Shown here: positions 1 through 7,900 of the stretch, one piece after another
How positions within the stretch are numbered: position 1 is the first letter of the stretch
Layout of the letters: every line of letters begins with the position of its first letter
NCBI GenBank assembly: GCA_002729755.1
Contig: PBYT01000022.1
Span: 23,939 to 39,670, forward strand
DNA length: 15,732 nt
Direction of reading: 5' to 3'
DNA from: Flavobacteriaceae bacterium
Lineage (GTDB): Bacteria > Bacteroidota > Bacteroidia > Flavobacteriales > Flavobacteriaceae
Translations under genes and position numbers: made by a program
The notes under the pieces: model-generated
Database searches by the model: none
Told to the model about the DNA's origin: nothing
Seen by the model: the letters and a program-made list of their open reading frames with translations, nothing else

Positions 1-38
1 AGTTTTTTTCTGAAAATTATACATAGTTATTAAAATTT

Positions 39-602
39 ATGAGAAAGAAAATAATTCTTTTAATTTCAGGTAAAGGAACTAATGCTATAAATATTATAAA
101 GTATTTTTTTAATAGCGATTCAATACAAGTTTGTTTAGTTCTTAGTAATAATAAAAACTCTCCCATTTTTGAAAATCTCATCGACTATAATGTTCCTGCA
201 GAATATTTTGATATAGAAACATTTGATGATGAAGTTTTTGAAAAAATAAAAAAAATTAATCCAGATTTAATTGTACTAGCAGGGTTTTTAAAAAAAATCT
301 CTTTAAAATTTCTTGCTTTTTTCCCAAAAAAAATTATAAATATTCATCCATCTCTACTTCCAAAGTATGGAGGAAAAGGGATGTATGGAAAGAAGATTCA
401 CAAAAAGGTTCTAGAGTCTAAGGATAAAGAAACAGGAATTACAATTCACTTTGTTTCAGAAGGATATGATTCGGGGGAGATTATTTTTCAAAAAAAACTA
501 AAAATTAATGAGAAAGATGACGCATCTTTAATTGAAAAAAGAATTCATAATTTAGAATATGAATTTTATCCTAAAGTGATTGCATCATTACTAGAAACTT
601 AA
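39..602 (+). CDS. purN: Phosphoribosylglycinamide formyltransferase
   Basis: Transfers a formyl group from 10-formyltetrahydrofolate to GAR, the third step of de novo purine synthesis, in the cytoplasm. The 187-residue protein is close to the family length. It has an N-terminal nucleotide-binding fold with the phosphate loop GKGTN (residues 11-15), and the catalytic triad is visible as N101 and H103 (NIHPSLLP) and D144 (GYDSGE). The segment PKYGGKGMYG after the NIHPS loop is the form I associate with Bacteroidota. The ATG follows an A/T-rich leader with no Shine-Dalgarno sequence, which is normal for this phylum. Only 38 bases lie upstream, so the promoter cannot be judged. It is the first visible gene of a tight operon ending with purF, which fits its pathway. 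Confidence 0.97.
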   Translation: MRKKIILLISGKGTNAINIIKYFFNSDSIQVCLVLSNNKNSPIFENLIDYNVPAEYFDIETFDDEVFEKIKKINPDLIVLAGFLKKISLKFLAFFPKKIINIHPSLLPKYGGKGMYGKKIHKKVLESKDKETGITIHFVSEGYDSGEIIFQKKLKINEKDDASLIEKRIHNLEYEFYPKVIASLLET

Positions 603-603
603 A

Positions 604-1080
604 ATGTCAAAAAAAATTAATATATATACAGATGGTTCTTCTATTGGTAATCCAGGCCCAGGGGGTTATGGAATAATAATGGTCTTAGAGAATAACGCAT
701 ATAAAAAAGAGGTTAGTCAAGGATTCTCATTAACAACTAATAATAGAATGGAACTATTAGCAGTAATTGTTGCCCTTGAGAATATTAAAATTATAAACTC
801 TAATGTTGAAGTATTTACTGATTCAAAATATGTTTCAGATGGTGTTGAAAAGAAATGGGTTTTTGAATGGGAAAAATTAAACTTTAAGAAGAAAAAAAAT
901 CCTGACTTATGGAAAAGGTTTCTAATAATCTATAGAAAACATAATGTTACTTTTACATGGATTAAAGGACATAATAATCAACCTGAAAATGAAAGATGTG
1001 ATTATATGGCAAATAAAGCAGCTAGAAGTTCTAATCTTATAAAAGACACATATTATGAGCAAAATATAAAAAGATCTTAA
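604..1080 (+). CDS. rnhA: Ribonuclease HI
   Basis: Cleaves the RNA strand of RNA-DNA hybrids, removing primers and R-loops. The 158-residue protein is a complete type 1 RNase H. The four acidic active-site residues are D10 (YTDGSSIGNPG), E50 (NNRMELLA), D73 (FTDSKYV) and D133 (ERCDYMAN), with the flexible-loop histidine H123 (IKGHNNQ). The Lys/Trp-rich stretch near residues 84-104 corresponds to the basic handle region that grips substrate in E. coli-type enzymes. The ATG comes one base after the purN stop, and the stop codon overlaps the next start (TAATG), so it is surely co-transcribed and probably translationally coupled. A purine link for RNase HI is not evident; the placement looks like a conserved operon rather than shared chemistry. 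Confidence 0.97.
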   Translation: MSKKINIYTDGSSIGNPGPGGYGIIMVLENNAYKKEVSQGFSLTTNNRMELLAVIVALENIKIINSNVEVFTDSKYVSDGVEKKWVFEWEKLNFKKKKNPDLWKRFLIIYRKHNVTFTWIKGHNNQPENERCDYMANKAARSSNLIKDTYYEQNIKRS

Positions 1081-1994
1081 TGAAAAAAAAGAGCACTTTA
1101 CTTATTGTAGCTAGTCTTGCTTATGATGGAATAGATACTGGCGAGCAAAAGATAAATCATATTTTAGGTGGAGCAGGATCATATATATGTCTATCTGTTA
1201 AACACTTTAATATATCTTCAGGAATTGTATCTGTTGTTGGAAATGATTTTAAAGAATCAGATTTAAAATTGTTAGAATCATGTGGGGTTAATTTAGATGG
1301 AGTTGAAATAATAACAAATCAAAAGAGTTTTTATTGGAGATGCATATATAAAGACAATTTTAAAGAAAGGATAACTTTAGAAACGGTATTAAATGTTATG
1401 GAAAACTTCAAGCCAATTGTTCCAATTAAGCAGCGAGAACCAGATATTATGCTTTTAGGAAATCTACATCCAGAGATACAGCTTTTAGCTATGACTCAAA
1501 TTACTAATAAACCGAAAGCAATTATTCTTGATACAATAAATTTTTGGATAGAAAAATATTGGGACACTCTTGAAAAAGTTATCTCTAAAGTTGACATAAT
1601 ATCAATAAATGTTGAAGAAGCAGAATTAATTACTAGAGAAAAAGATATAGAAAAGGCATCTAGAATTCTACATAAAATGGGTCCTAGGTATGTAATCATT
1701 AAAAAAGGTGTAGAAGGTGCTGAGCTTTTTGGTGATGGGAAAAAGTATTGTGCACCAGCATATATTCTTGATAAAGTCACAGATCCTACTGGTGCTGGTG
1801 ATTGTTTTATAGGTGGAATAGCAGGATATTTATCTGAAATAAATGAAGTCTCTTTTGACTCTTTAATGTCGGCAATATATTATGGGACTAGTCTTGCTTC
1901 ATTTAGCTTAGAAAAGATTGGAACTAAAAACCTATTATATTTGTCAAAGAATAGCATTGAAGAAAGGATTAAGAACATTAAAGAAAGAGAGTGA
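1080..1994 (+). CDS. PfkB (ribokinase) family sugar kinase
   Basis: ATP-dependent kinase of the PfkB/ribokinase fold, 304 residues, a normal length. Visible signatures are a glycine-rich substrate-binding segment (GGAGSYICL, about residues 30-38), the nucleotide-site strand VIIKKGVEGAELF (about 206-218) and the family's C-terminal signature DPTGAGD (235-241), in which D241 is the expected catalytic base and the preceding glycines form the anion hole. The substrate cannot be read from sequence; ribose, fructose phosphate, adenosine and other nucleosides are all used in the family. The start codon overlaps the rnhA stop (TAATG) and its end overlaps the purF start by four bases (GTGA). Its fixed place between purine genes suggests, by inference only, a nucleoside or pentose role. 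Confidence 0.92.
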   Translation: MKKKSTLLIVASLAYDGIDTGEQKINHILGGAGSYICLSVKHFNISSGIVSVVGNDFKESDLKLLESCGVNLDGVEIITNQKSFYWRCIYKDNFKERITLETVLNVMENFKPIVPIKQREPDIMLLGNLHPEIQLLAMTQITNKPKAIILDTINFWIEKYWDTLEKVISKVDIISINVEEAELITREKDIEKASRILHKMGPRYVIIKKGVEGAELFGDGKKYCAPAYILDKVTDPTGAGDCFIGGIAGYLSEINEVSFDSLMSAIYYGTSLASFSLEKIGTKNLLYLSKNSIEERIKNIKERE

Positions 1995-3811
1995 GTGATC
2001 ATATAAAACATGAGTGTGGGATAGCACTTATACATCTTAAACACCCTATATCTTATTATACCAAAAAATATGGTTCATCCCTTTATGGAATAGACAAGAT
2101 GTTTTTGATGATGGAAAAACAAAAGAATAGAGGTCAGGATGGTGCTGGGTATGCAAGTATAAAATTTGATCTTAGCCCTGGTCAAAAATATCTTTATAGA
2201 GTAAGATCATATAATTCTCAGGCAATTCATGATGTATTTAAAAAAATTAATAAAAAAATATTCCAATTCTATGATTCCAACAAATCATTAAATAAAAATT
2301 CTAAAGCATTCTACTCTGGAGTGCCTTTTATTGGTCAGGTTATGCTTGGGCATGTTAGATATGGAACTTATGGTAAAAACTCAATAGATTATGTCCAGCC
2401 TGTAATGAGACAAAATAACTGGATGCATAGAAATTTAATTTTGGCAGGCAATTTTAATATGAGTAATAATGATGAGCTTTTCGAAAGTTTAGTTAAGCTT
2501 GGTCAACACCCAAAGGAACGGTCAGATACGATTACCATAATGGAAAAAATTGGACATTTTTTAGATTATGAAGTTTCTCAGATTTATGATAAATTAAAGG
2601 ACGGTGGTTATACTAAAGAAAAAATGCCTCCATTAATTGAGGATAAACTAGATATTGTAAAAATTCTAAAAAAGTCTTCAAAAAACTGGGACGGAGGATA
2701 TACAATTGCTGGAATGCTTGGGCATGGAGATTCATTTATTCTAAGAGATCCTTCTGGAATAAGGCCTGCATATTATATGGAGAATGATGAGGTTGTTGTT
2801 GTTGCATCTGAAAGACCTGCTATCCAAACAGTTTTTAATGTATCATATCAAAAAATAAAAGAAATTCCTCGAGGGAATGCTTTAATTATAAATAAAAAAG
2901 CTAAGATTTCATTAAAAGAAATTTTGGAGCAAAAACCTAATAAGGCATGCTCTTTTGAAAGAATATATTTCTCTAGAGGAAGTGATGCTGATATATATAA
3001 AGAGAGAAAAGAACTAGGTAGTAGATTATTTCCGCAAGTTAGGGATGCAATAAAATCGGATTTTAAGAATACTGTATTTTCTTTTATCCCTAATACAGCA
3101 GAAACATCTTTTTATGGCTTGCTCTCCCGAGCTAAAAGATATAATCCCAGAATTGAAAAAATTGCTATTAAAGATGCAAAATTAAGAACATTTATCTCTG
3201 AAGATAAAGGAAGAGAAGATCTAGTAGCGCATGTTTATGATATAACTTATGGCGTCATATCCAATAAAGATAATCTTGTAATAATTGATGATAGTATTGT
3301 AAGAGGAACTACTTTAAGAGAAAGCATATTAAAAATGCTTATTAGACTCAATCCAAAAAAAATTGTTATAGTTTCAAGTGCACCTCAAATAAGATATCCA
3401 GATTGTTATGGAATAGACATGTCTAGGTTAGATAAATTTATAGCATTTAAAGCAGCATTAGAGCTTCACAAAGATAAAAAGACATATGATAAAGTGATTG
3501 ACAAGGTTTATAAAAAATGTATAAAAGCACTATCTTCTAAAGGTACTATAGAAAATAACTTTGTTAAGGATATATACAAGCCTTTTTCTCCTGAACAAAT
3601 TTCAAAAAAAATGTCAGAAATGCTTATAGGTGATGAATCAAAAGTTAAACTTCAAATAATTTTCCAAAAAATAGAAAATTTACATAAAGCCTGTGCTAAT
3701 CATAAAGGTGATTGGTATTTTACTGGAAACTACCCTACAGTTGGAGGTAATAAGGTTGTTAATCAGGCATTTATAAATTTTGTTGAGAAGAATAAAGGGA
3801 GAGCCTATTAG
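1991..3811 (+). CDS. purF: Amidophosphoribosyltransferase, long Bacteroidota-type form
   Basis: Catalyses the first committed step of purine synthesis, making 5-phosphoribosylamine from PRPP and glutamine. The 606-residue protein has an N-terminal Ntn-type glutamine amidotransferase domain. C9 in HECGIAL is the nucleophile after an eight-residue propeptide, followed by GHVRYGTYG (H121, R123) and GNFN (153-156). The C-terminal phosphoribosyltransferase domain has the PRPP loop VIIDDSIVRGTT (430-441). It is longer than the roughly 500-residue E. coli type, with insertions in the first domain and a C-terminal extension. The start is GTG at 1991, which gives the MSD N-terminus typical of this form and overlaps the pfkB stop by four bases, implying coupled translation. 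I see no cluster-binding cysteine pattern. It is the last gene of its operon, and a terminator lies about 110 bases downstream. Confidence 0.93.
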   Translation: MSDHIKHECGIALIHLKHPISYYTKKYGSSLYGIDKMFLMMEKQKNRGQDGAGYASIKFDLSPGQKYLYRVRSYNSQAIHDVFKKINKKIFQFYDSNKSLNKNSKAFYSGVPFIGQVMLGHVRYGTYGKNSIDYVQPVMRQNNWMHRNLILAGNFNMSNNDELFESLVKLGQHPKERSDTITIMEKIGHFLDYEVSQIYDKLKDGGYTKEKMPPLIEDKLDIVKILKKSSKNWDGGYTIAGMLGHGDSFILRDPSGIRPAYYMENDEVVVVASERPAIQTVFNVSYQKIKEIPRGNALIINKKAKISLKEILEQKPNKACSFERIYFSRGSDADIYKERKELGSRLFPQVRDAIKSDFKNTVFSFIPNTAETSFYGLLSRAKRYNPRIEKIAIKDAKLRTFISEDKGREDLVAHVYDITYGVISNKDNLVIIDDSIVRGTTLRESILKMLIRLNPKKIVIVSSAPQIRYPDCYGIDMSRLDKFIAFKAALELHKDKKTYDKVIDKVYKKCIKALSSKGTIENNFVKDIYKPFSPEQISKKMSEMLIGDESKVKLQIIFQKIENLHKACANHKGDWYFTGNYPTVGGNKVVNQAFINFVEKNKGRAY

Positions 3812-3879
3812 CTTAAATTACAACAAAAATATTTCCAAAATAAGTTTTATTTATTAAAAAAAAATCCTAAATTGGTTTA

Positions 3880-3911
3880 TACCAGAACATAAGTAGGTTA
3901 AGTTCATGGTA
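3880..3911 (+). other. Imperfect hairpin in purF 3' region
   Basis: TACCAGAAC (3880-3888) can pair with GTTCATGGTA (3902-3911), a nine-pair stem with one bulged A and a 13-base loop. It sits in the 111-base non-coding stretch between the purF stop and the terminator. A second, shorter pairing is possible and would compete with it: TGGT (3873-3876) with ACCA (3881-3884). I recognise no riboswitch or known RNA family. In DNA this AT-rich some pairing is expected by chance, so a function is only a guess. Confidence 0.3.
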
Positions 3912-3922
3912 AGATTTGGGGC

Positions 3923-3952
3923 AAAAAAGGGAGAATTCGTTCTCCCTTTTTT
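3923..3952. terminator. Two-way intrinsic terminator between purF and sod
   Basis: A perfect inverted repeat, AAAAAAGGGAGAA (3923-3935) and TTCTCCCTTTTTT (3940-3952), encloses the four-base loop TTCG. It gives a GC-rich stem core followed by a U run when transcribed from either strand. It lies between convergent genes: about 110 bases past the purF stop on the + strand and one base past the superoxide dismutase stop on the - strand. It is by far the clearest terminator in the window. The UUCG loop is closed by an A-U pair rather than the extra-stable C-G pair. Confidence 0.9.
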
Positions 3953-3953
3953 A

Positions 3954-4559
3954 TTATCTAAAATCTAGGTATTTATTATTAACCTCTTCCCAATTAATTA
4001 AATTAAAAAAAGCTTCAATATAATCAGGTCTTCTATTTTGATAATTAAGATAATATGCATGTTCCCAAACATCTAGACAAAGAATTGGATTACCTCCACA
4101 TCCATTTTTCATAAGAGGATTATCTTGGTTAGGAGTTGAACAAATCTCTAATTTTCCTTCTTTATGAACACAAAGCCATGCCCAACCAGAACCAAATCTG
4201 GTAGCTGCAGCTTTTTTAAAGTTCTCTTGAAAGTTTTCAAATGAATCAAAATTTGAATTTATAGCTTGTGCAATCTCACCAGAAGGATTCCCTCCACAAT
4301 TTGCGCCCATTATCTCCCAAAATAAATTGTGATTGAAATACCCCCCTGCATTATTTCTTAAAGCCATATTATTTAAATCTAAATTTTTTAATATTTCTAT
4401 TATATCGCTATTTTCATGAGAAGTCCCTTCGATAGCGTTATTTAGATTATTAGTATATCCATTATGGTGCTTGCCATAATGTATCTCCATTGTTTTTGCA
4501 TCAATATTAGGTTCTAATGCATCAAATGAATAATTAAGTTTTGGTAATTCAAAAGACAT
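3954..4559 (-). CDS. sodA: Superoxide dismutase, Mn/Fe family (Mn-like residues)
   Basis: Converts superoxide to oxygen and hydrogen peroxide. The 201-residue protein is full length for the family. The metal ligands are H27 (EIHYGKHH), H77 (NHNLFW), D163 and H167 (DVWEHAYY), with second-shell H31 and Y35. Residues that separate the metal types lean to manganese: Gly-Gly at 72-73 before FNHNLFW, and the active-site glutamine donated from the C-terminal domain at Q145 (PNQDNPLM) rather than from the first domain. The metal actually used, or whether the enzyme accepts both, cannot be settled from sequence. No signal peptide is visible, so it is cytoplasmic. It is convergent with purF, sharing its terminator, and divergent from the helicase-nuclease gene. 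Confidence 0.95.
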   Translation of the reverse strand: MSFELPKLNYSFDALEPNIDAKTMEIHYGKHHNGYTNNLNNAIEGTSHENSDIIEILKNLDLNNMALRNNAGGYFNHNLFWEIMGANCGGNPSGEIAQAINSNFDSFENFQENFKKAAATRFGSGWAWLCVHKEGKLEICSTPNQDNPLMKNGCGGNPILCLDVWEHAYYLNYQNRRPDYIEAFFNLINWEEVNNKYLDFR

Positions 4560-4641
4560 AATATTAAATTTTATTTTCTATAAAATTACAAACTTTTTAT
4601 GATTCAAATAACTAAATCTATATTTTAGTAATATATCAATT
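4560..4641. promoter_or_regulatory. Divergent promoter region, sod and helicase-nuclease gene
   Basis: This 82-base gap must hold the start signals for both flanking genes. On the - strand a partial match to the Bacteroidota promoter (TTG, spacer, TAnnTTTG) is seen: TTTG as CAAA at 4605-4608 and TAATTTTA as TAAAATTA at 4581-4588, with 16 bases between. On the + strand TATATTTT at 4619-4626 differs from TAnnTTTG at one base and would give a very short leader, but no clear upstream element accompanies it. Both matches are weak in DNA of this composition. Confidence 0.3.
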
Positions 4642-4920
4642 ATGGACTACTCATTTAAAATTATAAATTCATCAGCTGGATCTGGTAAAACATTTAATCT
4701 TGCAATTGAGTATATATCAAAACTATTAAATAGTAAAGATGATGAGCATTTTAAATCAATGTTAGCTTTAACTTTTACAAATAAAGCGTCTGCTGAAATG
4801 AAAGATAGAATACTATTTAACTTGAGTAATTTAAAACACCAAAGAGATAAAATTGTTCTGGAAATTATTTCAAAAAGAACAGGTTTAGATCAATCTACTA
4901 TTAAAAAAAAAATCTTCTAA
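4642..4920 (+). CDS. addA: N-terminal fragment of AddA-type helicase (frame broken by A10)
   Basis: This 92-codon frame encodes the start of the superfamily 1 helicase that continues downstream in another frame. It contains the Walker A motif AGSGKT (residues 12-17, after FKIINSS) and motif Ia, LALTFTNKASAEM (about 41-53). The Met start followed by SFKI..SAGSGKTF..A.EY is the usual N-terminus of flavobacterial AddA as I recall the family. After three Lys codons in a run of ten A the frame reads Ile-Phe-stop. Dropping one A instead joins STIKKK to SSNILEKILYNYSNF and motif Ib TIDSF, exactly what the family should have next. As written it would be a useless 92-residue peptide, so it should be read as one gene with the following entry (4642-8602, about 1319 residues after correction). 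Confidence 0.85.
   Translation: MDYSFKIINSSAGSGKTFNLAIEYISKLLNSKDDEHFKSMLALTFTNKASAEMKDRILFNLSNLKHQRDKIVLEIISKRTGLDQSTIKKKIF
4903..4912 (+). other. A10 homopolymer at the frame break
   Basis: Ten consecutive A at 4903-4912 separate the two frames of the helicase gene. Going from the upstream to the downstream frame needs loss of one base or gain of two within or just after the run. The remaining frame closes at TAG 4926-4928, and the upstream frame closes at TAA 4918-4920, so only the one-base loss restores the protein. Other A runs in coding sequence of this window reach eight at most by my reading. Explanations are an assembly or sequencing error, a recent mutation, or RNA polymerase slippage. 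Confidence 0.8.
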
Positions 4921-7900
4921 TATTTTAGAAAAAATCTTATACAACTACTCAAATTTTAATGTTATTACAATTGATAGCTTTACAAATAATATCATTAGAA
5001 CTGTTAATGGAGAGTCAGAGAACAAAGATGATTTTATTGTTGAACTGGACAATTTAGTTTATTTAGATCAAGCTGTTGAAGAATTAATTTCTGAAATAAA
5101 TGAGGATAATGAATTAAAAGAATTACTTGTTGAATTTGCAAAGTTCAAACTCACAATTAATAGAAGCTGGGATATTTCTTATGATTTGAAAGACTTTGGA
5201 TTGTTTATTGATAAAGAATCAAACAGAGATCAGGTTGAATATTTTAAAAAAATGAATATTAAGTTCTTTTCTCAAATAAGAAAAAAAATTATTAAACTTA
5301 AAACTCAAAAAACAATAAATATTTATGATTTAGTAAACAATACATTTAAGCTAATTAATCTTAATGATCTAAATGATAATGATTTTAGAGGTGGATATTT
5401 CACTAAATATCTAAAATCTTTAATTAGTGAAAATAATTTTTCTATTAATGAATCAATTGAAAATTCATTAAAAGGAAAATCAAGTTTATATAATAAAACG
5501 CTAGAAAAAAATAAAGTAGAGAGTATTGAAAAAATTAGATCTACACTTTTAAATAATTACTTAAAAATTAAAACATCAGTTTTAGATATTTACAAAATAA
5601 ATTCAACCTTATCCTTTCTTCCATCCTTATCTCTAATCTCAAGAATTGAAGAAAAGATTGATAAAATACAAAATGATAATAATATAAGATTAATAAGTAA
5701 ATTTAATTCTCAACTTAATTCACTTATAAAGTTAAATGAAGCCCCATATATTTATGAGAAATTAGGATCTAGATATGTTGATTTTTTTATTGATGAGTTT
5801 CAAGATACCTCAGAACTTCAGTGGGAAAATTTAATTCCTTTAATTTCAAATTCTATTCATAGTGAATCTCATGATGGATCAAAAGGTTCTCTTTTAATTG
5901 TTGGCGATCCTAAACAATCAATTTATAGGTGGCGTGGAAGTAAGATTAATCAATTTCTAGAATTAATTATTGGTGAAGTAAATCCGTTTCATTTAAATCC
6001 AATAGTTGAAAATTTAGATATTAATTACAGAAGCTGTAGAAAAATAGTTGATTTCAATTCAGAGTTTTTTACTTTTTTATCAGATAAATTATTAATAGAT
6101 GTAGAAATATATAATTCAGATTTAAACTTTAAACAAAAATCAAATAAAAAAGAAAGTGGTTATGTGTCTATTGATTTATATGACAATAATACATTCTATT
6201 TAAAAATAGAGAAGCAAATTTTAGACCTTTTAAATCGCGGATATTCCCCTTCAGAGATAGTTATTTTAGTTAGAAAAAATAAATATGCAAAAGAGTTAAT
6301 CGAAAATATTAATACTTCAGAATTTGATTTGATTTCTAGTGACATTCTACAAATTAATAATTCTGATAAAGTTCAATTTATTATTTCAATTTTTAAATTA
6401 AGTTTATCAGGAAATGATTATGTCGAGAGAAAAAAAGTTATAAATTATCTTTACAATCAAAATTATTTTGAAAAGAGTTATGATAGTTCGAATCAATGTT
6501 TTTTCTCTAATCTTTCAAAAACTGAGATAAATGATTTTTTCTTAAAAATTTCAAAGGATAACAAGTTTGAATTTAAATACTTTTCATCTCTTGGTCTTTT
6601 AGATGCTATTAAATACTGCTCATCTATTTTCAAACTAGATATTAATGATCCATTTATAATTGCTTTAATTGATAATATATTTGAATTTCTTGATAGTAAT
6701 GATGATTCAATCAAGACATATCTTAAGTATTGGGAAAAAAAATCAGAAAATATAAAGCTAAGTATGTCTGATAATCAAAACTCAATAAGTATATCGACAA
6801 TTCATAAATCAAAAGGTCTTGAATACCCTGCTGTAATAATACCTATTTATGATGATAAGTTAGATGAAAATACTTCTAAGGATCTTATATGGTTAAATGA
6901 ACCTTTTAGAAACATTAAAAATTTAAAGTGGATTTTAATGAGAAAAACAAAAAATCTTTATCATATGGGAGAAAATGCAAAAGAAATTTATGATAGCAGT
7001 GTTCTTAATAACTTAATCGATTCTATCAATTTACTTTATGTTGCTTTTACCAGAGCTGAAAAAGAACTTTATATTATTTCAAATAAAGATAATTCAGGAA
7101 CTAATTCATTTTCTAGTTTAATTAAAGACTTTTTAGATTATAAGTTAAGTTCAGATAAATACACAGTAGGTAAAAAAATTATTAATCAATATAATCTAAA
7201 TAAACCTGAACTTGAATCAAACGATGTAAATAAGAAAAAAATTAAGATAATTTCCACATCAAAAAATGTAAATCAAGCAAAATATGTATCTGATACTCTT
7301 TCAATAATTTATGATAAAGATAAATCCGCAAAAGTTTATATTTTTTTTGCTAATGAAAAGTTAGTTAATCTTGTTAATTTATACGATAATAATCATAATT
7401 TAAAAATTTCATCAAATTATCATATTTTGGAGTCAGATCTTTCGGACTACGATTATGTCATAATAACTAATATGAATGAAGGTTTCTTTCCTTTTAGCAT
7501 TATCAATGAAGGTGTTGTATCAGAATCTGAAAAACTAAAATTTGATAATAAATCTCAGCAAGATCAGGAAAATCATATTTCTCATCTCTTTTATAAATTA
7601 ATTCAGAAAGCCAAAGAAGTCCATTTAATTTATGACTCAGATTTAATCTCATTTATGAGCGGAGAGCAGAGCAGATTTATTAAACAACTAGAATTTTTCA
7701 AATTAGACACTCACAATTATCATAAAAAGGTAATCAAGCAAAAAATGATTATTAAAAAAAATGATTCGGAAATAATTAAGAAAGACAATTTAATTAATGA
7801 TAGAATTGATGATATTTTAAAAAAAGGAATATCTGCATCAACTTTAAATTTATTTATTAAAAACCCATACTTATTTTATGAGCAAAAGATTCTTGGTATT

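Noticed and set aside
1496..1780. 94-codon open frame on the - strand.
   Set aside because: Shadow of the PfkB kinase gene, which has clear family motifs on the + strand.
4903..4928. Programmed minus-one ribosomal frameshifting at the A run.
   Set aside because: The minus-one frame hits TAG at 4926-4928; the needed change is plus one (or minus two), so a standard slippery heptamer does not give the product.
6493..6714. 73-codon open frame on the - strand.
   Set aside because: Lies wholly inside the helicase-nuclease gene and resembles no protein.
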